A DNA stretch of 64,000 nucleotides. It comes from Pyrocephalus nanus (taxonomy: Eukaryota > Chordata > Aves > Passeriformes > Tyrannidae). A model generated the notes under the pieces. The model saw nothing but the letters and a program-made list of their open reading frames with translations. It was not told where the DNA came from and ran no database searches. The stretch spans positions 24,906,977 through 24,970,976 of the forward strand of contig CM076259.1 of the NCBI GenBank assembly GCA_038380795.1. Direction: 5' to 3'. A program made the translations under genes and the position numbers. Position 1 is the stretch's first letter. Every line of letters starts with the position of its first letter. Shown in pieces: positions 43,911 to 64,000 of this stretch.

Positions 43911-46900
43911 TTGTCCTACTCCTTTCTCTTATCCTTTCAGACAAAAAGCTCTTCTGGTCTTCAGGCATTCCTTAGCTGTGGCTAGGAGGGGCCCTGCAAA
44001 CATGTGGTTTAGCCTTTTTGAGGCTGTCTTTTTGTCACCTTCGTCCTAGGCCTTTCTGATCTGCCGTGCCACAGTAAAATGCAAACTCATTTATCACTCC
44101 TGAAGGAAGTCTGGTAGGTGACTGCTTTGAACACCTGAAATCTCAAATGATGGGGAGCAAATGCAGCTGGGAAGGGGGGCATGATTAGAGTGGGAACAGG
44201 TTTTTCTGCCTCCTGTGTTCTCATAGTTTGCACACAAATTATGAAGTGCAGAATTCACTGCCGAGTTCCTTATTTGGCTATGGTGAGGAGGAGGAGTGGC
44301 AAGAGGCAGAAAAGCCAGTGCTCCTTGTTGATGTGGGTGCAAGACTGTGCTCTTCTAAAAAAAGGTGTAGGGGTCTCTCCTTAGTAGTATCTCTGGGTGC
44401 ATCTTTCCTCACCATCAGTTTCCATCCCCTGCATGCCAAGAGCTGGGAAAGACCAAGCAACTGTGCCCAAGGAAGTGTGGGAGCAGCTTTCTTGCCTAGA
44501 CATTCTTTGGTACCCTCTCTTCAGGCAAGCCCCCTTTAAGGTGGAGTACTTTGCCTCACAGCCGTGCCCTGCCCAGCAGTTCTCGGTGTCTTCAGCCACT
44601 GGAAAAATCCACAGGATGCTGCTGTACAGTGAAAAAGAGCGCAGCAGTTGTGTAGATAAGCAGCACACACAAACACACTTGTGGAGGGAAACAGCCACAT
44701 TCTCTGCTTGGGGGGAGATGAATATATTTGGGCTACAGAGAGCTGAACTGAGGCCCAGGAGGAAGCAGGAAGGGTGGGATGGGGCTGTATTCTGTTCTAC
44801 CTCCTGCCCTCCCTTGATCTCTGCTTTTGATCTGTCCCCCTCATCCTGCTGATGCTTTGGCAGTGCCCAGCCCTGGATTGTTTGCAGGGCAGCTCCCGGA
44901 GATGGGCAGGGAAAGGAAATGGCATTGCTGCTGCCCTGCAGAGCCTGCACTGGGGATGCAGCCATTGCCAGTCCCCACCTGCCCCTCAGAGGAAGACCTG
45001 ACCTGCTGGACTGGAGCTCTGTAGGTAAAGCCTCTGTGGGAGTCGGCCAGAGGTGTGTCATGGGAAGGTGTAAGCAGCAGGAATTCGGCATAAACAAGAT
45101 ACTGCACTTGTCAGCCTCGTCCAAGCCTCTTAGCTGTGTCTTTACATGCGAGTTCCGTGTTCTGTTTCATTTGTGGGTTAGTGCTAATACCAAATCAACA
45201 CGTGACTGCTGCCGTTCATGGCACTTTCTCTCCTGCTGTGGGTTGCGGAACCTGGTGGAAGGAACAGGCTTTGCTAGAGGCATTAGTTCCCTTGGCCTTC
45301 ACCCAGTACTCAGCTGTCTGAATCATAAGGGGCTGTGGTATGTAGCTCAGCAGAAATTAAAGCTGGAGGAGCTGATCTGGTTTGGCCAAGTCTTTCACTG
45401 AAGTTGCAAGGGCCTTTGAGATATGATGGAGCCTGAGGTGCAACAGTGGGTTAGGTATTACAGACACAAACCTCTGACAGAAAGGGGAGGGAGGCTTTTA
45501 CTGGGAAAACACCACCACTTGGAGGGACCTGCTATCCTGAACCAGAGGTAAGTACCTTATCCTGAGGGGCATACTGGACTTGAGGAAGAGATGCCTTTCC
45601 TTCAGTGCCCTTCCTGACTCTATGGGAATAAGACACTGACTGCCCTGAGACAGCACAACAACAACTAGTGGTGTAGGGTATTTGGTGGCTGAACTGTGGC
45701 TTAATTCCTAAGAAGATCAACTGGCCCCCACAAGTGTTGGAAGTGGGCCTAACAGCTATGGATGATCAGAGAACATCAGCTTTGGGGAATGAAATGGGGA
45801 TCTGTGGGGCAAAGGGACCACATGCAGTGGGGGAATAACAAACAATTTAAGAAAGGGATTTGTCACCTTCAGCAACTGGCTCGATAGCCTTGCTTGAAGC
45901 ACTAGCAACACCTCACTATACAATTCTGTTAGCTAAATTAATGGTTTGATGAGACATCTGGCTGCGGAGGCCAGCAGGGCTCCAAAACCCAAAACAGCTT
46001 CTTCCTGTGCAATGAATTAGTTCTGCTGTCTCAGCCCCAGGTCTGAACTCCTAGGAAGTACAATTGGAATTGACCTCGAGGGCTTCCAAGGGGCCCTGGA
46101 GCTCTGGGCAAGTGGGATGGGTACAAGGGGAAGAAGATCTCTTAGCAGGACATGGTGTCTCACAACAGCAAGCAGGAAGGGAAGGTGTTTTGGGAGTTGG
46201 CCAAGAAGAGTGCTTTGATTTGTCTTTCAACACCATTCCTCAGTTTGTATTGGACTGGGAAGGTGATGGGTTTAGGTTACAGTCCTTTCCGGTACTGACA
46301 GATAATCCACTGGGGCGAGGGTATCCATTGCCTTTTCACGTGTGCATCCATGCACTGCTGGGTCAGGAGGTGCTGAGAGAAAAGAGAGCACTGAGTACGT
46401 GTCTGCAGAAGTGAGTAGGGGTGGTGTAGTGGGGTGAGTGCATATGCTTAAATCACTGTCTAGGAACAAGGTTACCCAAGTTGCTTTGAAATGCTGTAAT
46501 AAGTTTTACAGCCCTGCTGTGGGCATGTGTGCTAGTTTATGTTGATGTGTTGCTAATAAAATGGGGCATACATAGTAGTCTGTGTTCAGATTGGTGCCCA
46601 CTGCAAAACCGCCAGCCTTCTCTGAAGCCCTGAGCTGGTCTTCCATTTCTCCAAAATCTGGGGACCTGAGTGGAGTGAAGACTTCTGTCCAGGACCTGGG
46701 GCTCCCTGTGGTTCCAGCTAAGTTAGTGCAAATAACCTGGGGTCACAAGAGCCCGCAAGCAGCCCAGCTGTTGGGTTTTGGCCTCCTGGAGCCCCTGAGT
46801 CCTGCCCACTGGAGCATGAGAACCATTGTTTGCTGGAGGGACCACAGCCAAGGCAAAAGGAACAATCACTCTATGGGCTTTGCGTGGGCAGCACTATTAC

Positions 46901-49900
46901 AATTTGGAAGAGGAAGAAGGAAGATAGAAGGAAGATAGCTTTTACCTTGTGGCTGTGCATTTGGGACAGCTCAATGCATCCACCTTGCTTATGTATCGAA
47001 ATACAGAGCAAGCATCAAAACCTCAAGAGAGATAGTAAGACAAAGAAGAGGCAATATGAAGTCAGTGGAAGAGACCTTGGAGATTAGGGTGTGGGTTTTC
47101 CCTCCAGCATCCTTAGAAACATGAAGGTACTGAGATTTTAAGAAATGGAGACACCACAAATTGCTCTAGGCATGAAGCTACTCTGTAAATTGAAACATTT
47201 TAAGTCTCTTCCAAAGGCAAAAATCAAGATTCCAAATGGTTAAACATCTACAGTCTTGGTTGTCTTTCTTTTTCTCCTTTTTTGCTTACTTATTTGAAAA
47301 GGTAGACCAAATGAAAAGCGAATGCATGGCGAGGAGGGAGTTCTTGACAAAACACATTTGATTCAGCCTCTTTGAAAGTTTTAAGTGACATTCAGAACAT
47401 TATAACTCTTTGGACCTCTCTTCAGCAAGTCAGATGTTGTGGGCATGCTTTAAAAGAGGGAACAAGAAAGAGCTGATTATATCTGGGCCACAGATGTGAA
47501 ACAGATCTGCAAACCTTTTAGCTTCTATTTTGTAAAAGCTCATTCTTGAGTACTCATAATACCAGATCATACAGTTGATTATAATTTTGCTTTGTAAGTG
47601 GTTGTGAGAAACTGGTTTAGTAATTCAGTAACTAGTCTGTGGTAAGCTGTGCAAATTCCTTCAGCAATTTCATTTTGTGGGGACTAAAATGTTTCTCAAA
47701 CATTTAGTTACTTTTGTTTTTCAATAACCTCTCTCTTTGTCACTTGAAGTGTTGGACTGAATGTTAAAGCAAAAATCTAACACCAGGCAAATTTCAGGGC
47801 TGCTCTCTGGTCAAACATGACTTTATTTTTACCTGCATTACTGAGGGAAGGACCTGATTCAAGCTGGGCTTCTTCCAAATCCAAACGCAGAAGATGAGGT
47901 TGCTCATGGCTGTTTAAGTCATTTACCACCCACGACTGAAGGAGAACTCACTCGGGACAACCACTGGTTGTGTCTCCAGCAGGGAGTTGGCTTTCTGGCT
48001 GCTGTTAAAGTATGGGATACCCCCTCCAGCAAACTCAGCTCATTTAACCCTCGAGGCTTATTTCTTGTATGTGAAGCCATGACACTTGTCTTCTGCTCAG
48101 ATGGTGAGCAGAAGTGGTGTGATTGCTGGTGTCACTGGGGGTTACTGGTCTCTCTCCATGATGGCAGCAGTCAGGGCTTGGTTGCAGGGTGATGGTTCCT
48201 CATCTGGATTTTGGGACAATGGGCAAAGATGCCCACTAAAAAAAAATTCTGGTTTTAACTCAGTGCCCAGGCTGGTGAAATGGCTTCTCCCTGAGCATGT
48301 GTCACCTGTTCCCCTCAAAATGAAAGCCAGTGACAGCCTTGTCCGGCTGTCTTTCCCCCCAGAAAGGAAATGTTGTCCCTCCCAGTTGTTGTCCCTGCCA
48401 GTTCCTGGCAGTGGTGTGGGGGAGGCTGCTGTCTCCTTGGGCTGGGATGAGCACAAGCAGTAGGGGCAGGGAAGGGCTCTGTCCTTAAGCGATCCTCAGT
48501 CCCTTATGCTGTGGGGGTGGGTTGAGGAAAAGAGGAAGACAGGTTAAACAGAAATGGAGAGAGAAAATAAAGTAGGGGAGCCAGTGAGGATCCAAAGAGT
48601 AGAAAGTCAAGAGGGATGAAGAGAAGGTGAAAAAGCTTGGTTTTTTTCTTGTTTTCCATAGCATTAGGGACAATGCCCTTTGACAGGGGCTTGGCAAGAG
48701 AAAGCATGAGGAGGGAGTGAGGCACCGGAAGGATCTTTGCTTCCATTCCTGTTTGTAATCTGATTCCAGAAATGGGTCTTCAAGCTGCAAGGAAGCTCTG
48801 TAGCTTTTTTTTTTTTTTCCTTTAAATAGTTTAGCACCTTTTAAACCTGGCAGAGAGTGTTCAGGGAGCTGGGCTGAGGGGGCTGGCTCTGCACTGGACC
48901 TGCCTCATGGTCTGCGTCATCATTAGAGAGCATCTTCTGCCAAACAAGTGTGAGAGCCATCCCATGGCTGTCCCCAGGGGTACTGACCATCAAAGGGCTG
49001 CTTTGCTAAATTCCAATGGTGCAAGGGAGTGGCAAAAAGGCAGGGGATGCTGCAGTGCAGTGGGTTGACACACACAGTCTTGGATCTTGGGTAGGACACA
49101 GTCCTGCTGGTGCAGCCTTATTACTGAGATCAATGATTCTGCCTGCTGTGCTCTGCTGCTTCCAGTTTCTAGCAGAGAGTCTTGCACTGCATAGCATAGA
49201 CATACTTGGGGTATAAAAGTAGCCAGGAGGCAAGGTACTTTGCCTCGGAGGGCCTTGGTGCTTGTTGCCTGTTTACCTGCTCCTCCTCTTCAAACCCCCA
49301 AGTCCCAGCATTGGTGTGCAACTGGCTGTGTGTGGGACTTCCTCAAAGCCAAAGCTCAAAGCTTTGCTGCAGTGGAGATGAATCCATATGCAATCTTGGC
49401 CTGTTTTCACAGGACTGCAAGTCAGTGGCAGCTGGGAAGTGATATGTTCCTGTCTAACTAATTATTTTCCTGGGAATGAAAGACGATGGTTTTTGTTTGG
49501 TCTCTGAAATTAATCAATCATTTCTTTAGGTATGATGTGCAGACAGACATGAAGAAGCAGCAGGTGTCCTCAGCTCCACGCTCATGTTGGTGCCTTGCTG
49601 AGCAGCTTCGTTTTGGGATGGGAAGCAGCCAAGATCTCTGGTTTCACTATGTGGCCATTCCTCTCCCAGGGGAGAGATGGGAGCCTCAAACTCCTCAGAA
49701 ACATCACAAAAACCACTGACCCTGAAACTATGGAGTAATCTGCTGTTTCCAAAGTTTCCTCTGTTGTCCCCTCCTTCTGGAGCCGTTTCCCAAATGGCTG
49801 ACATAAGCTCAGAGCAGTTTTGGGCTCACAGAGCCTCCACATCAGTGACCTTGGGCCCACTGCAGAAACTTTCTCCTCCATGCTGCAGTATGATAGCTGC

Positions 49901-50119
49901 AGAATGTTGCTCCTGATGGGTTTCCATCTGTCTTGGTTGTTGCCCATGAGCAGCACAGGGTGACCTGTGGTACAGCACACCAAACACATCCCTTGGCTGT
50001 GGCCTCTGGCCCCGTGTCTGGTGACTGAGAGGAGGTGGTGGTGTATGATTTGGTGTTCTTGCCATGTATCACTTGTGAAGGGGGGTCCTTACTGTCACTG
50101 GGGGGCTGGTAAGACTAGG

Positions 50120-50220
50120 TTTTGGGGTATTTTGGGTACTTAATTGGCAGTGTGGATTAATGGTTGGACTCAATGATCTTAGGGGTCTTTTCCAACAAAA
50201 ATGATTGAATGATTCTATGA
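50120..50220 (+). mobile_element. CR1 LINE 3'-end fragment, about 100 bp
   Basis: ggttggactcaatgatctta ggggtcttttccaac with terminal repeats tgattgaatgattctatga. It lies between VANGL1 and CASQ2. Confidence 0.88.
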
Positions 50221-52029
50221 AGTAACTGATCAGCTTGAAGCACTCACAGTTGGATGAGGGCAAAATCCAATTACTTTTCTTTATGTGTATTAAGACTCAT
50301 TTAATATGTCTATTTTTTTTTTTTTTTAATACAGGAGTTTTTGTAGGTTCCTCATCCAAATCAACCTTTTGCTTCTCAGTGTATTGTGGGGGTAGTTAGG
50401 CTGACTTAGCTCCTCAGGGCCACCACTGCCTTTCAAATGCCAGTTGTACCTAATTCTGGCAGAGGAGCCCAGGAGCACCTGGAGTCCTGGGTGTCCTCCT
50501 CATACCACTGTTTTACCGATCCCTGCAAGGAAGTCACTCAGTTTAAAGCTGCCATCTCCTTCACAAGGAGTATTGCCTCATTCAGCAGTTTGGTCACTAG
50601 GATCTTGGGGCAGACGAAGTGTTACAGGTAAAGGGGTTTGCTGCCCACCCATCCTCATTGCTGGAATTCTTCCTCTGCTGCAACATTTTCTTAATTTTTC
50701 ACATGTTTATCCTCAAACCTGACAATAAACAGTTCCTGTTTGTGGGCAAAGAGAATGATGAAAACTGTACGGGGGGGATGAGGCAAGAAAGAAAGGGCAT
50801 TCCCCATCAGGGACTTCACTGGCACCACAGAGGAGTGGCAACTATCATTAGCCCTTTCATAACTCAAGGGAAACTGTACATTAAACACTGGCACCAGTCC
50901 ACCAGCCCCAGTATGAGCTCAGCCTCTACACTTCTACATTATTTATTCTATTTTCCCCCCCAGAGCTCTATTGCTTTGAAGTGTGTAAGTGCCTGTGAAA
51001 CACCTGTGCACTTGAACATGTCCACAGCATCATTTGCAGGGTCTGCCTGCTCCGCCTGGGTAAGCTGTGCCTCAGTGCATCTGGAGAAGGGCACATCACA
51101 ACAGGCAGGCATCCATAGCAGGAGGGGAGCTACATGGAAAGTACCCAGGTAATTGAGATGTCTGGAGACTGTGCCAGTTAGGAAAGGCAGTAGAGCAGCT
51201 CATAATTTATTCTGTGTGTTTGGAGCTACTGATATGGAGCTGCAGGGCCTGTGCAGGCTGTTGCCTTATGCAGGGTGAAATTGGGCATGTTTTACTCCTG
51301 GCAATAGCCCCAAGGTAAAGATAAGCATGTATTTTTCTCAGGTGAGTAGTTATCCCTTAATTGCAGTCTGGGAGACCACTAGATGGCCAGTTTTGCCTCT
51401 TGCTCTTTACCAGTGTGCATGAAGGAGACCTTGAGTCCTGCCTGCTCCCTCTCTCTCTGAGCCAAGGTTCTCCAGCAAACCTCTTGAGGAGAGAGCTGAA
51501 AGGAAAGAGTAGAAGGAGAGTGCCGGGCACCCTGTTGGCCAGGTTAGAAGCAGGTGTGAGTGAAAAGGAGGAGGGGACCTCCATGCTGAAATGAGCACTC
51601 TGCATTTCAAGGCTTCTGAAAGTTGTTCATCACCCCAGAGCAACCAATGGTCTCCCCAAATGGTCTCCCCAGACAAAGTTGGTTCATCTTCTGGGCAGAG
51701 CTTATGTATCATAAGAAAACAAGAAAGAGTTAAAAGTTGACCTGGGGGCTTTGCTACCTTGTCTATTCTTCTAATAGGCTGCATCTTAAAAGCACATATT
51801 GAATGTTTGATATTCAATGAGGAGCTAACTTGGCCTACAGTCATATACCATATTAGCACAGTATTCATTCATATGCATGGAGGTATATAGATATCTGGCC
51901 ATGTGTTGTTCATACTGGCACTTTCTACCAAGGGAAATGGCATACATAGGAATATATCAATACTTTGGCTTTTTTATGCCAGTAGTTTCAAATTTCTATT
52001 TCAGCTAATGTAGAGAGAGAGTCAACAGG

Positions 52030-52033
<4 letters not shown>

Positions 52034-52070
<37 letters not shown>
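52034..52070 (+). repeat. Poly(A) tract, 37 A
   Basis: The longest homopolymer in the window, in the intergenic region. No flanking retroposed gene or target-site duplication was recognised. Confidence 0.95.
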
Positions 52071-52073
<3 letters not shown>

Positions 52074-53223
52074 ATAAAATCTTGCTTTGCAGTTTATCTG
52101 ATAAAGGAAATATATATTGTGTGAACCTTGTTTCTCATCAGGCTGATTCACACTTGTGTAATGAGCTCTGATTCTCCTATCCCTCACACCATTTCTCCTA
52201 ATATCGCTTACCTCTGATGTAAGCCAGTAAAAGAACAGTCCGGACAATATTTTCCATCTGTAGCAAGAAAGGAGATGCATACCCTACCTATGCTAAGAAG
52301 TCTGAACAAGTGGAGAACATCTTTATAAATATATTAATAGAGATAAAACTATCTCCAAACTCTCTGTTCATTGTACTATTGTCAAACCTAATAAGCTAAG
52401 ACAATTGAAATCTGCTGGCATGGGAAAGCAGGGAGACTTAATGCTGCCACAGTGACCCACATGTGGATGGTGCTGCACTCACCAGGACTGTGCTGCAGAC
52501 CCTTTGCTTTGTGAGTGACTTCCTTGACTGCAAACTGGCACCCTGAGCTCCTGCAGTCAAAAGAGGCTTCCCACAGGTTACTATGGGACATCTGAGTCTC
52601 TAAGCAGGGAGTAACTGTGCATCTAAATACTTAAAAGCCAAACAACTTGAATTCATTCGCTGTTCACTGCCCAACGTACCTCGTCCAATATCTAATATGG
52701 TTGTATGTGTGTGTTCCCTCCCAGCATCTTGGTCATGGGAATAGATGGTACGTGGGCTTTGAGTGAAGAGCCAGCTAAAGCCAGAAGGTCATGGGGAACA
52801 GGAGAGCTTCAGGGTGGGCCCCTACGGATGTTTTCATTGGCTTGGTTCAGTGCCATGGTCTTCAAACGCAAGAGTTTGGACTCAGATTGGGCTCAGACCT
52901 GGATCAGCATTTCCAGCAGTTCAGGAACTCATGAGCTTTTATGCTTCATATCAGACCACCTGCACTTCCCCTAGCCATGGCCCGAGCTTTCAAGGAAAAG
53001 AGGTTCAGACAGGGGGCATGGTGCTTGGTTTTGCATTGCACTGTCAAACAAGAATATCCTGTTGTTATGTGGAATCACTGAAAACTTTAATAGCATCCCT
53101 AAAACCTTCCTCCCCTCCCAAAGCATTTTGCTGCTCCTAGCATTTTAATGAGTAGCTAGGGACTCCCGCAGCAGGACTTGTGGATTGAGTGGTCTTGGCA
53201 GAGTATCTGCAAAGGGCATTGTG

Positions 53224-53229
53224 TTTAAT
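53224..53229 (-). terminator. CASQ2: Possible CASQ2 poly(A) signal (ATTAAA variant)
   Basis: On the minus strand an ATTAAA lies about 450 bases after the stop; another lies at 53086-53091. No AATAAA was found on this strand within about 1.4 kb of the stop. Which one is used is unknown, so the 3'UTR end is not fixed. Confidence 0.35.
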
Positions 53230-53533
53230 AAAAGGACTAAACTTTACAGTGGCCTTCTCAATGTCTTGAAGGGAGATTTGGTCTTTGGATGTTAAGTGCT
53301 GTGCTGATGAACACGGAAAACACAAACTGGCTCCCTGCGTCCCTCTGGCAGCAAGCAGGCAGGCACTTTTCTCCTGCCCTGGGACACTGGGGGCAGATTC
53401 CCTGCAGATTCCTATTGTCCTTACTAAGGAGGCATGATTTGCAGCGGTGCTGGGTGCCTGCAGGCACTGCCCACCACAGGGGCAGTCCTGGTGGCTCAGC
53501 ACCGCTGAGAATCAGGCCAGGGGGTCCCGGCAA

Positions 53534-53563
53534 GGGCAGGGGCAGGGGGAGCAGGGCAGGGGG
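53534..53563 (+). other. G-quadruplex motif just past the CASQ2 stop
   Basis: Five G runs of 3-5 with loops of 2-4 bases on the plus strand, the CASQ2 template strand, about 115 bases downstream of the CASQ2 stop. Meets the usual G4 pattern; folding is inferred. Confidence 0.6.
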
Positions 53564-53675
53564 CAAAGAGGAGCAGCGGTGCTTGCTGACGCTCAAACAC
53601 AGGCCTTCCAATGGAGGGACCTGCCGCAGGGGGAGGGCTCTCGGGCCCCACAAGTCAAACTGCACAGAGTCACAG

Positions 53676-61717
<8,042 letters not shown>

Positions 61718-63099
61718 CTGAAAGGAAGATAGAAATGCTCTTTGAGGACATATCCAGCACTGTCACACGTGATGCTGCCAGAAACACAGAAATGGTCATC
61801 ATGGCACATTTCACTGCGGCTAGATCAGCCACATTTTGAATGTAAGCATGGGGGCACTGTAGGTCAACTTATGCTTTTATTTATGGTGATAAAACCCTGC
61901 CCCTGGCCCTACTGGAGTAATTACAACCACTACTCATGGTTGGGAAGATGAGATGCCTCTCTGTGCTGGGATGTGCTGGTGAATTAGTCTCCCACATGGC
62001 AGATTGTTGCGTCTGTACTGAGAGCATGAGGTGACCCATTCACTTTTGTCTTTCTGTTCCTGGGACATTCCTAACAGGCTTTGTCTCCCTTTTCTCCTTG
62101 TTTTACCCTGGCATAATTTCAGCACAGAAATCCCTCCAACCTCTGCTGAAGCAAAGAAGACAGAATAACCTCTGTGAAGAAAATTTATATTCTAATAACC
62201 ACTGACAAGAAAACTTAAACCCTAAGAGTAGTCAAAGCAAATTTTTTTGAGAAGTAGTTCAAAAAGAAACAAAAAATTAAAAGCAAATATTTTCAGACAC
62301 ATTTGTAGCAGGAAGCTTGTCAGAGAGCCTGGCAAGCTGAGAGTTGACTGTGGTGTTAAAAGGGCACCCAAGGAACACAAGCCCATAGCAGATGAGCACA
62401 AGTCATCCTTTGCACCTCTGCTTGCTATGACATCAGGTGTTCAGGAAGGATCCCCTAGAAGAGCAAGTCTCTGTGGCTGACCTTCCCCAGGACCTGTTGC
62501 AAAGAGAAGTGTCAGTCTATGAGGGTTTAGAATAGATTGGTAAAGAGAGTAGCAGCGTGTTGCCAGAACCAGGTGGCATAAGTGAGATGTGAAACCTGTC
62601 ACTTCAGTTTACCCTGCAGAGGCAGCAGAGGCAACAAGAGCATTTTATAGACCTTCCTAAAGGACCTGAGGAGCCACAGATCTGGAAGGGTGACTCCCTT
62701 ATGGGTGCAATACTACCAGCAAAGTCAGAGCTAACAGACCTCTGAAGGAATATAATGTGATTGCACAAGAGACACATGGCCTTTAGGAGGAAAGTTGTGG
62801 CTATGGAGCTCCCAGAGCAAGTCAACGAGTGGGGAAAGGTATGCTGGTGAATGTGCTGAGTGGCCTTCGGAGACCCATTGGACAAGATCCCTTATTAAAG
62901 ACTCTCTCTAAAGGGAAACTGAGCTGCAGGTAGATCAGAGGAAGGGATCCTCCAGTGGATTAATACCACTGAAGGGTGGAGGCGAATGCTCAGTTTTCAT
63001 GACAAAGGGAATTAACCAATTAAGGTTCATAGCATATTCTTTGGCACGATCACATGCATAACATATTCTCATATAATCTGAAAAAGATGGGAAATAGGA

Positions 63100-63600
63100 A
63101 GATGTCAGCATTTGCTTACTATATCCAGTTCTCTGATGACCAACAGAGGCCTAACTATGAGGTGATACAGAGGGATCTCTTGAGACATGAGCGTCTGCAT
63201 GATAAACAGCAATCATATAGCAAGTAACACACTTGCAGAAAACCAGCCCTGATTATACAGGTGAAACAGTGGGTTCTAAATTAGTTGTAATTAATTACTG
63301 CCTTCTAGGAAAGGGGGCCAGTTGTAGCAAATTGAGGAAGCATCAGCTCCAAAGGAAAAAGGCAAAAAGAAAGTTACAAACAGCTGGGAAATTACTAAGG
63401 AGAAGGACATATCATACCCTTACAGCAATGGAGAGCTACACTGTGCACCTCCACAGCGAATGTATGTGTAGTTCTGGTCATCCCATCACAGAAATGACAT
63501 GAACAACTGAAAAAGGCACAGGGAAACACAGCAGTGATGAATTGAGGTGTGGAATGACCTCTATTTCGTGAAGATTAAATACGTAAGAATTCTTTATCTT
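63100..63600 (+). mobile_element. Possible degenerate CR1 body sequence
   Basis: Weak similarity to CR1 ORF2-region text, for example gatacagagggatctcttga and gttctggtcatcccatcaca. It lies directly upstream of the SINE but carries no recognisable CR1 3' end. Assignment is tentative. Confidence 0.3.
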
Positions 63601-63649
63601 GTAAAGGAGGTGAGAGAAGAGAGATTTAGCAGAGTGTATAAAAAATTGA

Positions 63650-63791
63650 GAATGGTAAAGAAAGTGAATATCTTAGAGCTTGGCACTAATAATGCCAAGG
63701 TCGTGGGTTTGATCCCTGTATATGCCATTCAATTAAGAGTTGGACTCAGTGATCCTTGTGGGTTCCTTTCAACTCAGAATATTCTGCAATT
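63650..63791 (+). mobile_element. tRNA-Ile-headed SINE with CR1-type tail (TguSINE1-like)
   Basis: The head resembles tRNA-Ile(AAT) from the D arm onward: ttagagcttggcactaataa with anticodon AAT, then tgccaaggtcgtgggtttga and tccctgtatatgcca (a B-box-like T arm). The tail, gagttggactcagtgatcct tgtgggttcctttcaactcag, ends aatattctgcaa. This tRNA-Ile/CR1 layout is known from the zebra finch TguSINE1. The A-box region is degraded, so it is not a functional tRNA gene. Confidence 0.85.
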
Positions 63792-64000
63792 TTCTCTCTA
63801 AAGATTACCTAAAGTATTAGTCATTGTTCCTCTTAACACAAGAGTTAGTAGGTGTCCAGAGAAATTATTAGGTAGCAGGTATAAACTCAACAAATAGGAA
63901 TGGTCTTTTGATGCAAAGCATAATTCAGCTGCTGAACTCATTACAATTAGGTACTTTCAGCATCAAAATAGAAATAAGGTAGAAACTGCCATAGAAATTG

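Larger units (their letters stand above)
43916..53230. other. Intergenic region between VANGL1 and CASQ2 3' ends
   Basis: About 9.3 kb, up to a possible CASQ2 poly(A) signal at 53224. No family-recognisable gene. It contains a CR1 3' tail (50120-50220), a 15-T run near 50312, a 37-A tract (52034-52070), an isolated AATAAA at 46553, and a stop-poor stretch with a 247-codon minus-strand frame (44381-45124) that matches nothing I know. Confidence 0.7.
61718..64000 (-). other. CASQ2 intron reaching the window edge
   Basis: No further CASQ2 exon was found, so the next upstream exon lies beyond 64000. The region includes probable degenerate CR1-like sequence (63100-63600) and a tRNA-Ile-headed SINE (63650-63791). 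Confidence 0.75.

Noticed and set aside
63661..63735. Possible tRNA-Ile gene
   Set aside because: The A-box and acceptor stem are degraded and a CR1-type tail follows, so it is a SINE head and not a tRNA gene.

Overview
The window is vertebrate nuclear DNA, almost certainly from a bird. Genes are split by GT-AG introns, the interspersed repeats are mainly 3'-truncated CR1 LINEs, one avian endogenous-retrovirus LTR is present, and near the right edge lies a tRNA-Ile-headed SINE of the type known from passerines (TguSINE1-like). The SINE makes a songbird likely, but this rests on remembered repeat families, not on a search.

Layout. Positions 1-5564 are upstream sequence or the first intron of VANGL1, with no promoter recognised. 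VANGL1 (plus strand) runs from the start codon at 5786 to the stop at 37951 in seven coding exons: 5786-5856, 7582-7708, 10878-11485, 30632-30765, 34145-34277, 36248-36482 and 37691-37951. All junctions keep frame and give 522 residues, against 524 in human; the two-residue difference lies at the first coding junction. A 3'UTR of about 6 kb follows, ending at a poly(A) signal at 43889. Positions 43916 to about 53.2 kb are intergenic with no recognisable gene. CASQ2 (minus strand) is represented by its last five coding exons: 61717-61672, 58929-58875, 58183-58083, 57711-57637 and 53885-53676. The rest of CASQ2 lies beyond the right edge.

The tail-to-tail VANGL1/CASQ2 arrangement matches the order on human chromosome 1p13. 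The two genes have no known joint function. VANGL1 is a four-pass membrane core planar-cell-polarity protein, and CASQ2 is the cardiac sarcoplasmic-reticulum calcium buffer.

The most distinctive feature is the CASQ2 C-terminus. It is an uninterrupted run of 34 aspartates (17 GAC, 17 GAT) up to the stop codon, with none of the serines found in the human tail. I found no sign of an undescribed multi-gene system. The other points of interest are an LTR, CR1 copies, the SINE, long A/T homopolymers, several CpG-richer intronic stretches that may be conserved regulatory elements, and one unusually long unexplained open frame in the intergenic region.
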